Source of the DNA: Tetrahymena thermophila SB210
Lineage: Eukaryota > Ciliophora > Oligohymenophorea > Hymenostomatida > Tetrahymenidae
Direction: 5' to 3'
NCBI RefSeq assembly: GCF_000189635.1
Contig: NW_002476454.1
Span: forward strand, 558,001 to 622,000
DNA: 64,000 nucleotides
The translations under genes and the position numbers were made by a program. The notes under the pieces were generated by a model, which was not told where the DNA came from, did no database searches, and saw only the letters and a program-made list of their open reading frames with translations. This document shows, in pieces, positions 38,801 through 49,716 of this stretch; position 1 is the first letter of the stretch, and every line of letters begins with the position of its first letter.

Positions 38801-40252
38801 AAAAATTGAAGTTAATTTGATTTTTAATAAAAATAAAAAAAAAGCCAGAAAAGAATAGAGTCAGCAAGAAACGAATAAAATTAGAATTAATAAAATAGCC
38901 AATATTTGTTTATTTGCTTGAGTGTATGTGTGCAAATGAATTTAATTAAATTTGAAGAAAAAAGAATTTTATGATTTCTTTTAATTTAATTAATTATAAA
39001 ATAATAATGTAACACAGCATTCATTCAAATTTGAATGATTTAAATTAATAACTAAAAGTAAGTTACTGATAGGAACAAAGTTAGTAAATATAAGAATCCA
39101 AGCACCCCACTGCACAACTAATAAATAACCAAAACTGTTGTCTATTTCTGCTGTACTACTGACTCCAAGCATAAAAATGAGGCTTGATTTATTTTAATTA
39201 AACCAAATTGCAGCACCTAATGCAAATGACAAGCATACTACTATTTAAAGCAAGAAGACCAAACTAATAAAAACATTCATTTTTTTTTCTATATGAGATC
39301 TCTTTGATCTTGCGTTTACTGTATTCATCATTATTTTAGAATCTCTTCCAGTATAAGAAACCAAGCCAATTACATAGTCTGTATTTTTCAGAGAGCATCC
39401 TCTAAGTATAAAATTGTTGTAATCTAGGGATATTTTCTACTATTAATCGTAACCATCTGTTATTTCCATGTTTCCTTAAAATTTATATAAGTAGGGGTTT
39501 GGTTTTTCACAATTAAAAGTAAATTTTTAATGTAGAATAGCAGCTTCTCCTAATTGCTATAAAGATTTATTCGATATTTTGCGCTTCAAATTGGTTTCGC
39601 CATCTAGGTTTTTAGTTTCTACATAGCAAAGGCCCTTAGAATCAGTTGTATACATACATAAAATATCTGCAGGAAAGAGTTAGTTTTTTTCTACTTTTAC
39701 TATTTCTCCTACTAATAAACTCTACCAATATACTCTTATCCACATGCCATTTCTATAAGTCCATACCTATTAATAAATTGCCAAATATTATTAAAAAAGT
39801 AATTTTTTCGTAGAAATATCATATAAATAAATGAATTTATGAATAAATTCCTCCTTATGCATCTAAATAAACTTAATTGCTAATTGGAGGAAATTAGATT
39901 TTAAGTTGAAACAAAAATTTACCAATCTTTGATTCTCTTCTTAATCTGACTTGTTCCTTTTCATATCTTCAAATAGATCTTTAATTCCAGATATCATCAA
40001 AACAACAAAAAGCGGAACATATATAACCGGCTAACCATTCGAAATAGATATTTCATTTATCATTTGCATCATTCCAATAAATAAAAAGTAGACATTTGCT
40101 AACTTACTAAATTACTCAACTAGATTCATGGGAATAAAAGTGAAGAGAGTGTACTTTGTGGTTGAGATACTATTATTACAAAATTTAACATGCTCAGGAC
40201 AATTACTAACAATAGTCCTATCAGGCATGTCTTACCATCTTTTTCTAGGCAT
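35882..40252 (-). CDS. P4-type ATPase, phospholipid flippase
   Basis: Exons are 40252-39923, 39766-39067, 38779-38050, 37972-37726, 37671-36921 and 36795-35882. The introns are 156, 287, 77, 54 and 125 bases and all are in phase, giving 1,223 residues. The opening [17 protein letters not shown] and [20 protein letters not shown] is the P4 N-terminal signature. The phosphorylation site is [11 protein letters not shown] (near 38,630), followed downstream by [12 protein letters not shown] and a [18 protein letters not shown]-type hinge. The last half holds six or so membrane helices, and the tail ends PITEAQQKYTY. It would flip aminophospholipids from the outer to the cytosolic leaflet, normally with a CDC50 partner not seen in this window. 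The start could lie further upstream if the small exon-like ORF at 40508-40777 is joined to it. Confidence 0.93.
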
Positions 40253-40507
40253 TTTAGTGAGCTTTCAACTTTACTTCTTTGCAATTTATTGATGTTTTCT
40301 TTTTATTTAATATATATATATATAGGTAAATCAGTGTTATTTCTTGTTTTTTATTACTTTTAATTATGTTAATAAATAAATAATTACTTTTTATCCTTAA
40401 TTAAAAAAAAATATGCAATAACAATTACATATTATAATAAGTCTTTATTTGCTATATTTATATTCTCAACATAAGCTTATTAACTCTTTAATAACCTAAT
40501 TTTTATT

Positions 40508-40777
40508 TCACATTTTGATTGAAAGGTAGAGAATTCCTTAAAAAAATTAACTTTTTTTAAAATAAATAAATAAATAATTTATTCTATTTATTTTTTAGCT
40601 TCTTATTTTACTATCGATTGTCGGATTATTTTATTTTCCATTAATTTTTTAAATAATTATAGGTTTTTGATTGATACTCTTCTTTTATTATTCATTTATG
40701 AATTAGAAAAGCTTTTATGGACTTTCTATCCGTCTAATAATTTCTTATCTGAGATTTATTTTTTTTATAGTTTCCAT
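40508..40777 (-). CDS. 89-residue basic ORF, possible upstream exon of the flippase gene
   Basis: ATG 40777 opens a frame to TGA 40508-40510. The product starts METIKKINLRQEIIRRIESP and is rich in Lys, Ile, Gln and Asn. It ends in AT-rich sequence with an intron-like stretch near 40540-40570. It sits just upstream of the flippase start in the same orientation. Either it is a 5' exon, a small separate gene, or chance. No splice pair that joins it cleanly to the flippase frame stood out. Confidence 0.35.
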
Positions 40778-41202
40778 TAAAAATAGAAAATAACTGTAGA
40801 TACCTAAAAATTAAGCATTTAACTCTTAAAATATCTCAATTTATTAGATTTTGATTTTATTATTTTAGATAATTTTAACATATAAAGAATTTTTTAAATA
40901 CATATTCAGCTTGTGCTAACAATAATTTCCCATGCATAATTTGATAAATAAAATAGCATCATATTAAATAAATTAAAATAACTGCATGTATTAATTAAAA
41001 GCTCATTAAAATGTAAAGTTAATTGATTTTTATAAGCTGCTCATAAAAAAATTGAATATATTTTTAACATTAATATACTTTTCATATCCAGTGATAAATC
41101 AAAACAAAATAAATTATGTTGCTAACAACAAAACTTTTGATGATAATAATAATAAATAATTATTTTCAATTTTAAAATTAATAAAAATAATAAGAGCTAC
41201 TA

Positions 41203-43649
41203 TCATATTTTCTCAGACTTTTAATCTTTAATAATATCAGTATATTTATCAAGAAATTAAAGAAGCTTTTGAGGTGTGTTGCCTGTTGATTCTTTCATTT
41301 CGTTATGTAATTCTTCATCTACACAAAAAGATTACAATATGCTATCAGAAGAAGAACTGTAAACAGTGACGAATATATTTCCAATTGTAAATGTAATATA
41401 TGTTATTAAAACAGTAGGTAAAACTGGACTATATAGTTCTTTTTTATAAGTCTCGCTATCACTCAAAATAAGATAGCATAAAAAGGTACTTGAGCAACAA
41501 ATAAAGCACTTACCAAGAAGTAGCATCAAAGATCCTAATCCTTGCAAACTCTTAAAATACTTTTCATTTCTTTTCATTAAATAAAAGCTTTCATGACAAG
41601 CCTTTTTAAAATCTCTTCCAGTAAGGGCAGTCTTTTTTGATAAAAATTTTTAAATAATTTGTATATTTGTACAAAAAATAATTTTAAAACCTAAATAATT
41701 CCTTCTTTTTTAACAAACCTAAATCTTCCTTCATACAAATTCGAGCAAGATACACAGCAATTAGAAACCTTATCTATTTAATCTTTAGAATTATTTTCCC
41801 ACTCTGCGTCGTATTAACTCTAAGCTCTTTTTCTTTCTGTTTCTTTACTTTAAATCCCCTTACCGCATCCCTAATTTAAAAAAAAAAAAATTTTAATTTT
41901 GATTTCTTACTAGCCCAAATTTAATAGCTTATTATTTTATTAATAAACCAATTAAATTAGTATTTAAAGTAAAGTTTAATTGTTTACATAAAAAATTTCA
42001 AAAATAAAATTAGCTATTGTATAGAGAGGCAACACCAATGAAGCATATGCCAAAGTTCCTAGATGATAGAATCCAAGCTTCACTGCTTACCTAATTTTTA
42101 CATAAAACACACTTTTTACTATTTTTTAATTCTTAAAATTTGTTTACTTGACTGGTGATTTTAGCAGACTTTAATAAGATCTTTTAAAATACCACTGTTG
42201 AGCAGAAGAAGACACTAAAAAATAGGCATAAATAGATAGAAATTCACTAATCCAAATCAGTCCAAAAATATAAAATAGAATTAAATATCTATTTGAGTTA
42301 TAGATATACTTATTGAAAGGGTTTTGTGGTTAGTCAGATTCTTCACCTATGCCATATGCATAAACTCCTGCTAGTAACAAAAATACGAGGCACAAAACAT
42401 AGATAAACCACATTACAAAAGGAATAAGTTATGAAGTGCAAACATCTGTTGTGTAATCGGAAGAGACATCAACTAAAGCGATTCCCATTCTGATTTGCTT
42501 ACATTTACAGAGAACATATAGTAAACTTACTATTCCAAATATGATACAAAAACTACCAAGGACTTTAATTCCTTCCTTTTAGTTGCTGTCAACTGTACCA
42601 GAGCTTATAATTCTTATTATAATATTATATTTTTAACAAAAATAAATTGAAAAAATAAAATTACCCAATAGTATCGTTTGAAACCATTAAACCTCCTACT
42701 ACAAAAAAGGAAGATATAACAGTAATTATACAGAACCAAGTTAAGCATCCACTGAATTTTTTCATCATGAATAAATAAATATAACTATTTAAAAAAATAA
42801 TTTAAATTAAAATCCTTTTTTTTTAGGATAAAAAAATTTGAATTTTTTACCCTATGGCTAGAGAAATAAAAATTGATCCTAGCATAACAGGCCATGAAGC
42901 TTATAAGTCAGCCATATGTTATTAGAAAGTTTATGAAGGTTAAAGATAGCTTTATGTTTTTGCCTTTAAAGCCTCGTCATCAGGGATACAAGCTGTTACA
43001 TCTATTGAAAATAATTAATTGATTAGAATGTATCGTTGCAACTCAATTTTATAAAAATTTACATTTTGTTGTGTTAAAGAATTTAGCTGACGATAATTTA
43101 CATAATCCATTGTTGCTATCAATTTAGATTTGTGAATTTTATTTGCACTTAAATTCTACTATATCTTATTCCTAAGTCTTGGTAGGGCAAGATGATACAC
43201 ATACGGATTTACTATAATCACCAGACTAAGGATCCAACAGAAAAATATATTTATAATTTTGAAAGCCAGATGATTTTCCGCATACATTACCTATTTTGAG
43301 GTTAATTAAATATTTTTCAAAATAAGAATATGATTTATTTATATTTTTATCTCTTACCATCTGTGTCATAAGGAAGCGCATAGGAAGTAGTTGAACCTTC
43401 AGAGAATGAGTAAATAGAAGAAAAAAATAAGCCAACTAAAAACCCAATAAATAATAATGAACAAATGCAATCTGTTATTCCTCTATTTTTTATAGGGCCA
43501 TGTATTAAATTCCTATCTGTTCCAATTTTGTCACCCATATAATTAGGATCATTTTCTTTGTACTTATAAGTAACTTTAATTGACTCCGTCATAATCTCCT
43601 CAGAAGATTCTTTTTTTTCTATTTTTTCTAGATCTGGTAACTTACTCAT
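41203..43649 (-). CDS. Choline-transporter-like protein (CTL/SLC44 family)
   Basis: The gene runs from ATG 43649 to TGA 41203-41205 with several short introns. The N-terminal cytosolic segment leads into GPIKNRGITDCICSLLFIGF, the first membrane helix. Then come SFSEGSTTSYALPYDTDG and, after a splice, NVCGKSSGFQNYKYIFLLDP and CVSSCPTKT. This Asp-x-x-GN-x-CG plus Cys-rich first loop is typical of SLC44. Many hydrophobic helices follow, and the tail is short and hydrophilic (CVDEELHNEMKESTG). Family members move choline and related substrates across the plasma or organelle membranes. The neighbouring flippase also concerns phospholipids, but co-location in a ciliate is not evidence of joint action. 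Confidence 0.88.
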
Positions 43650-44194
43650 ATTAATTTGTTGATATCTAACCTATTCCTTGCCCTTGCTCACTATTATACA
43701 AAGTATTTAATTAGTAGATCTTTGAATTTGTTATTCTTTATTTAATTTATTAACTTTAAACAAAAATCTCTTATTTTATAATTATTCAAATTTATCAGTT
43801 TACTTTGAAAATTGAGTGAAGAAATTAATACTTTGTTTTATTATTTTTTCACAATCCAAACAAATTGTATTTAATTATTTATTTATGATAAATTATTTAA
43901 TCTCAGCTTAATGTTTTATTATAATTATCACGGTACGTATCTAGTTAAGCGAATTAAATCTTATCAAATTTAATTTAAAAATCTATTATTATCCTTACTT
44001 TTTAATTCGCTTTTGTAAAAAGTAAAAATCATAAAAGTCATTCAAAATATTTCATTTTTTTAAAGATCTTATTTTAATTTGATTAAAATATTACTAAAAT
44101 TTACTCTTTGTAATAGAAAAAAATTATAATTTGAAGGAGGAAAAATATAAAATTTTCTCATTATTTAAGAAATTTTTAATATATTAATATATAT

Positions 44195-44201
44195 AAAAAA
44201 A
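44195..44201 (-). terminator. Pol III T7 terminator of the ncRNA gene
   Basis: On the reverse strand seven T's directly follow the last base-paired stretch (ending ATTGC) of the RNA. A run of four or more T's in the RNA-like strand is the standard Pol III stop. Confidence 0.7.
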
Positions 44202-44497
44202 GCAATGTCTGGCTTTGATAGTAGAACGATTAGTTTGACAGTTAATGAGTATGTTATCCTTCCACCACAACAAGCGGCAAGTTTTCCCTGTTCTGTTGCC
44301 AGCCTGAGGCGTTTCCTTAGCTCTTTAATGCCCTGGTGGAGTCCTATTACTAGGTTACCACCATAGCAACTCATTGTTTGGAGCGGGCACACTCTTAGCA
44401 AACTGTCTCATCAAACTCTCATATCCTATCTATCACAACCTACATTGTTTATGCCACATATAGACACAGGTATTGCTACCCTGGCAATAATACTTAC
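44202..44497 (-). ncRNA. Structured Pol III-type non-coding RNA, about 295 nt, family unassigned
   Basis: A sharply bounded GC-rich block (about 40-45% G+C by eye, against about 20% around it) with no ciliate-code gene. On the reverse strand its 3' end GCCAGACATTGC (213-202 of 44 kb) can pair with 5' segments GCAAT, GTCT and GGC (476-472, 465-462, 455-453). That closes the molecule with two 6-nt bulges. Inside, 44334-44363 forms a two-part hairpin (6 bp and 4 bp, 3x3 internal loop) capped by GUAA, a GNRA tetraloop. GGCAA/TTGCC (276-280 with 296-300) and TATTGC/GCAATA (471-476 with 484-489, competing with the end helix) are further stems. A PSE-like plus TATA promoter lies upstream and T7 directly downstream. 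It is not U1-U6, U3 or telomerase RNA by key motifs. RNase P, RNase MRP, SRP-like and the Tetrahymena heat-induced G8 RNA remain open. Confidence 0.75.
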
Positions 44498-44521
44498 GAG
44501 ATAAAGATATTTAAACTTGAA

Positions 44522-44549
44522 TTTTATAATTAATAATATTTGATGGGTC
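44522..44549 (-). promoter_or_regulatory. PSE-like element and TATA box of the ncRNA gene
   Basis: On the reverse strand GACCCATCAA (44549-44540) is followed 11 bases later by TATAAAA (44528-44522). From memory, Tetrahymena U6 and telomerase RNA genes carry a proximal element with core ACCCAT near -55 and a TATA box near -25 to -30. Those spacings put the start at about 44494-44500, exactly where the GC-rich block begins. Confidence 0.65.
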
Positions 44550-44873
44550 TCCTATGTTAATATAATTTTGAAAAAAAGATATGATTAAATTTCTTAAACT
44601 GAAAATACTTAAATTAATTAAAAAACAATAAATAAATACCAAACTGAATTGTCATACAATATAGATTCTAATTTTAAATAATACCAAGTTATTATTAATA
44701 TAAAAATAATACAAAATTCAAAAAAAAATGTATTATTTTTAATTAAGATAGCATATGTTGAAAAAATTTAAATATTCTAAGGTGAAAAAAAAAATATTTA
44801 TTTTTAGTTTGTCTGTATATTAGCTAAATACAAAATATTGAATATTAATGTTTCTGCAAATAATAAATTTATT

Positions 44874-47800
44874 TCATTTTCTAAGACCAGCTGATTAAAG
44901 TTAATTTTCCATGTAACTAATCACACTAGGATCTCTACACTGTTCTCTAATCATTTCAAGTAAGTCTAAATTTTTTCTTGAATTGATTACATCTTACACG
45001 GCACGCTTTGCCTCATCGATTTTGAGAAGGATAGTAACTCTTTCTTCCATTTTTGGAATATTTAATATCAAACGAACTGCTTAGTCTTTTGCTCCTTCTT
45101 TTATTAGTAAATCGGCAACCAATTCGTAGGGAATAACAACGTTCTTTTTATTAACTTCTTTAACCAAGAAAAATTCAAGCTACTCATAATCCTTCTCTTT
45201 TATTAAATTACGAACTTTTAAAAAATCTGTACGCTTTTAAGAAACATTAAAGTCTTTTATTTTATCTTTGATTGATTTGGCATCACGTGCTAAAGTGTCT
45301 GATAAGCTCTTATTGACTGTCCATTCTAAAATTTCATCTATGAAGTGTTTGTTCAATTCATCTGTAGGACTGCCCAGTATATATTCCAAACTTTAAATTT
45401 CTTTTAATAGTGCTTATCCTAAAAAGTTATCATCTATTTTCTTTTAATTAATTTCTTTTAAAGCTTGTCTTAAATTTTCATGTCTGTTTATCAAATTTTC
45501 TTTTGTAGACTTCTTATAGTTAGTTTAAAAGCTATTCTTGATGAAGTAGCTTACTTTTTCTAAACCTTAATCATTATTACAATAATTTATAAAATTTTTA
45601 TATCTTTCTTGTTTAGACTAAGAAGAACTGTTTTTTAAATAGTTTTTATAATGGTTAGCATAAATTTATTCACTTTTTAACACGTGGAACTTTAAAGTTT
45701 CATTTTTCATGTATGTATCCATTTCTTTTAAGCACATATAAATTAATTCACTATCGCGACTTTAAAGTGCCTATTAGAGCGCATTTTCATAATGACGTGC
45801 TTACCTAGTTTAAACATCTTCTTTCCATTCCTTAGATTTAAGCTTTTCTTCAATTTCATTTCTGTCTAATCCACTTTAAGTTAGGGCATTTGATTCAAAT
45901 TCTAAGCAGTTTTTCCCCATCCAAATCAAAACTGGAACTCTTTTGAATGCAGATGGCTCCTAGTAAAGTAGTTTCATTGCTAAATTTTATCTACACTCTT
46001 TTGTAGCTCTCTTAGCTATATTTACAAATGAAACATTCTTTTCATTTCTAAGCTTGCTTATGATTTTTTCAGCTACTCTGTTATCCTCATTATCGGCATT
46101 ATATTACATAGAATTCCATGAATCTTTATTTCCTCCTATGCCTCCTAAATCATTACTGTTTCTTTGTTCATGCTATCTTGCTGCAGCAGAACTCTTTTCA
46201 ATGACCCTTTCAGCCCAATGCTCAAAAATATAAGTTCTAACTTTTGGCTTAAAATCAAGTTAATTACATACATTAAAGGCTAATTCATGATAATCGTATC
46301 TAAGCATTATATTTATCAATTGTTATTACAAGTCTCCTGAGAGCAGATTATTAACCTTTATGATTTATGATTTATTTATTTTATCATTCAATAAAAATAT
46401 AATGAGAAAGTTATACCTATGCACAAGTTATCATACGTTTGATACTCACTTCTCTAAAATTATAAACAACCCTTAATTTTTGACACAAAAGCCCAAATTC
46501 ATCATGGTTAATCGCATCTGGTCCCAAATAAGTCTTTCCATAAGATGCTGCTTTTAGAAGATCTTTTTATTTCTCTTCATCTGTAATAAATGCAGCTACT
46601 GTCATACAATCTTTTACTGCTTATCTAAGTTAAGCTGGGTTGCTTCTAAGATCTGAGTCATCGAAAGGTTGCTTTGATTTCAAATTCAAATAATTTTGAA
46701 GTAATTTAGCTGCCTAATAATATATTTTTTATTGTGGATATTATGAAATATTTTAAATAGAATATAAGTTACAGGTTTTTATGAATCCCAATTTGATATG
46801 TACTCAGGATATACATTTAAAAAAGCATCTGGTAATGAACGGAGCAATTTATCACCTTTCTTTGTTATGATTCTTATTCCATCTACTTCCTTCGACATGA
46901 TAAAATCTTCATTAATTTAAATGATTTCTGTAACATCTGGCCCTATCATAAGAATAGATTAATCTATTTATAATACACAGCAGTCATCACCACACCACAT
47001 CATCTGCAATTATGATTCCTTGGAAGAAATAGTATTTGGCAATTTAAGTCCTTTTAAGTCAACATCACAAACTGTATATCTCTTAGCTTCGTAATCATTT
47101 GAAAGTACACTAAGCTTAATTTTTCCATTTCCAACTTCCCTATTTTACAATATTTTTTGAAAATTTATTTTAATTGCTGATTCTAAATATTTTTAATTAC
47201 TATAAGTAAGCTATCAAAGAATTGCTAGGTGACAAAGCTATAAATTGTATATTTTTAATAGGAGGAAGACTACTAGAGACTTATTTAGGTTAAGCTGAAG
47301 CTTTATCTGATTGATTTACGTCAGGAATCTGGTAATATAATTTACGATTAGTTTCAGTTAGGCTAATAACACCGCTTTCAGGGTGAGTCATTTATATTTC
47401 TAGTGTTTTTAATTCAGATTAATCCTTTGTCATTATAATCCAATCTCTTGGCATTTCTTTAATTCCAGATTTATAGAAAGCTTTTTCTGGAATAATTTTG
47501 TCTCTTGTTTGCATATGCAAATTATCAACATAAAAGAACCTTACTTCTTCTGGTTAGTTTTAATTGGTTATTTTTGCACAAAATGCAAATCCATTACCGA
47601 AAGCCTTTTTGTTTTAAATAATATAATAATTATAAAAGTAGCCAATATGCAGTAAATTGATAAAAATTTAAAAATTAAACTGATGGTATTATTGAAATAA
47701 AACTTTATGTATTTTATCTACCTTTGCTTGATAGATGTTACTTTGAAACTTTGTATCCAAATTATAGGGTTTAAGATTTTATTCATTCCTGAATGGGTCA

Positions 47801-48147
47801 ACTAAGTAATACACAGGAGGATTGCTAGTAAGAATTAAAAGCAATTCATTTTATAGGAAATCAAAACAAACTACATCTCTACCTTGATAATCAAATTTTA
47901 TATGATTAAAAATAACACCATCGGATGTTAAAAAACATAGTTCATTATTCAAAACAGAAGTTTTTAAGTTAGGAACAATTTTATTTTTATTTCTCATGAG
48001 AGCTATTGGACCACCATACTTAGCTACTGCACTGTGAAAATAACTTAACTTTATATTATCTTCTTATATTTTAGAGTCCATAGTAAAAAAATCTTTATAC
48101 TCATATGGCTTTTCTCCTAAATTGATAATATCTTCGTGAAATATCAT
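44874..48147 (-). CDS. VPS16: Vacuolar sorting protein VPS16 (HOPS/CORVET core)
   Basis: The gene runs from ATG 48147 to TGA 44874-44876 with about four short introns (near 46.4, 46.7, 47.2 and 47.7 kb). The N-terminal half is a beta-propeller: HSAVAKYGGPIALMRNKNKI matches the VPS16 PYGGPIALLR motif, and later VDGIRIITKKGDKLLRSLP matches the propeller exit. The C-terminal half is alpha-solenoid with a helical core (LMLRYDYHELAFNVCNQL, KRVPVLIWMGKNCLEFES). VPS16 with VPS11, VPS18 and VPS33 makes the tethering core at endosomes and vacuoles. In Tetrahymena the CORVET-type subunits also serve phagosomes and mucocysts (general knowledge). The C-terminal region near 45.0 kb is Lys/Glu-rich helix as usual. 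Confidence 0.9.
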
Positions 48148-48714
48148 TTTACTATTTTAATAATTATTTTATGAGTTCTATTTTCTTATCCTAAAATATC
48201 AACTTGACTTACAAATGTATCTTTCTGATTTTATTACTTTTAATTTAATTGTGCAATCTATATGAAAAATATCACTTTTAATTATTTATTTTCATTTGTT
48301 ATCAGAAAAATTTATTATTTCTCAATTCAAATCAATTAAGAATTATAAAAGTAATTATTTATAAAGATTTTTATCAGCAATCATCAATAAAAACAAAAAA
48401 AGCTTTCAATATCAAAAAGAATTTATTGTTTTTGAAGAGAAGTATGGCAATATAAACGGTATCAGTTTTTAGAATTTTTTTCAAATACTTTTGCTAAAAT
48501 GAATTTCTCAAATATTAACTAAAATTTAAGTACTTAAATAATATGAAATTATCAACAAAAAATTCATAAATTTTATCACTTTTACTTTCATCATATAAAA
48601 TTACTGAAAAAATGTTATGATGCAATACAGATTCAGAAATTATTAATTAATTAATTTTATAATTCAATCGTAATTTATGATTGATTGTTATTATAGATAT
48701 TTATTAAAATTTAA
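48148..48714. other. AT-rich spacer, VPS16 promoter side
   Basis: No coding frame or RNA-like element seen. Confidence 0.5.
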
Positions 48715-49716
48715 TCAATAAAATAAACCAACTTTAATTTAAAAAGGAATTTAGTATTGATTTGCATAAAGATTTATTTAGTTCAATAGAGCATTAAATA
48801 CAAAGTGTCTTCCATTAAAATTAATTGTAATAGAATAGTTAGCTAAGAAATTCAATAGCTTCTTAATTTGAATTAGATTATATTGAAAATTGACGTATGA
48901 TTTAGTAGTCTACTTAATAAAATAATTTAAACAATAGATAGTCTAATTTGAAAATAAATGAGTAAAATAACTAAACAAGTAATTAAATGTTTGCTAAAGG
49001 AAGCTAAGTGTACGGATAAACGCCAGGAGGAATGTCTGAAATTAGAAACATTTAAAATAATAGAACGCCATAAGGTTTTGACTAAGAATACTATAGTAGT
49101 AATCAACAATATTAATATTAGCAAAGTTAGTAAGGGCTCTACTCACAATGGGATGATACAAAAAATAACTAATTTATTCAATAAACTCCTAATGCTTAGA
49201 TAAATAAGTACCATTTTTTATTAGTATTAGCTAAATACTTTAAATTATTTTTATTTTCCAGTTAATATAATAATTAGAAGTAAAAAAATGATAGGATCTA
49301 ATAGGATTATAATCAAGATAGATTTTAATAACAGTAGTTAAATTTAACTTAAAGCCATAACATTTACAAGGATTATCCTCCTGAAAACAATCAAACATAA
49401 TTTTATAAATAAAGTAATTATTAATAGAATCCAAGTTAATAAATGGGCTATAATATTTACACGCCCAACCCAGAAACGCAAAAGAAAAATGAATCTCAGA
49501 TAAGATAATCAAATTAATAGATATTACAACAATAAGGTAACATTGTAAAGAAATTTTAATTCTCTATTTCAATTTAGAGCACTTGAAATTAATATTGAAA
49601 TTTATTAAGATTTTTGCTTTTTAAAATAGAAAATAGTGGATAAAATGGAAGCTAATATAGATATGAAACACCTATAAGAAATTAAACTCCGATCTAAGGT
49701 GATACTATCTTTATAT
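48715..49716 (-). CDS. Open frame of 333 codons, unknown, coding strand uncertain
   Basis: The reverse strand is free of TGA from 49716 to the stop at 48715-48717. It encodes a Phe/Tyr/Leu/Asn-rich sequence, for example SFAFLGWACKYYSPFINLD and SITINFNGRHFVFNALLN, with hydrophobic stretches. No ATG lies near its 5' end, so it would need an upstream exon, which I could not place. A forward frame from ATG 48958 to TGA 49810-49812 (284 codons, Lys/Ile/Asn-rich) covers the same DNA and continues in frame into the proposed first exon of the otubain gene. Only one is likely real, possibly neither. A decayed gene is a third reading. Confidence 0.3.

Noticed and set aside
44165-44401. 78-codon reverse-strand ORF with Cys/Gly content across the GC-rich block
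   Set aside because: It covers only part of the block, has no ciliate-gene character, and the promoter, terminator and pairing evidence favour an RNA gene.
44202-44497. Telomerase RNA or a spliceosomal U-RNA
   Set aside because: No template for GGGGTT repeats, wrong length for telomerase RNA (about 160 nt in Tetrahymena), and none of the U1-U6 or U3 hallmark strings.
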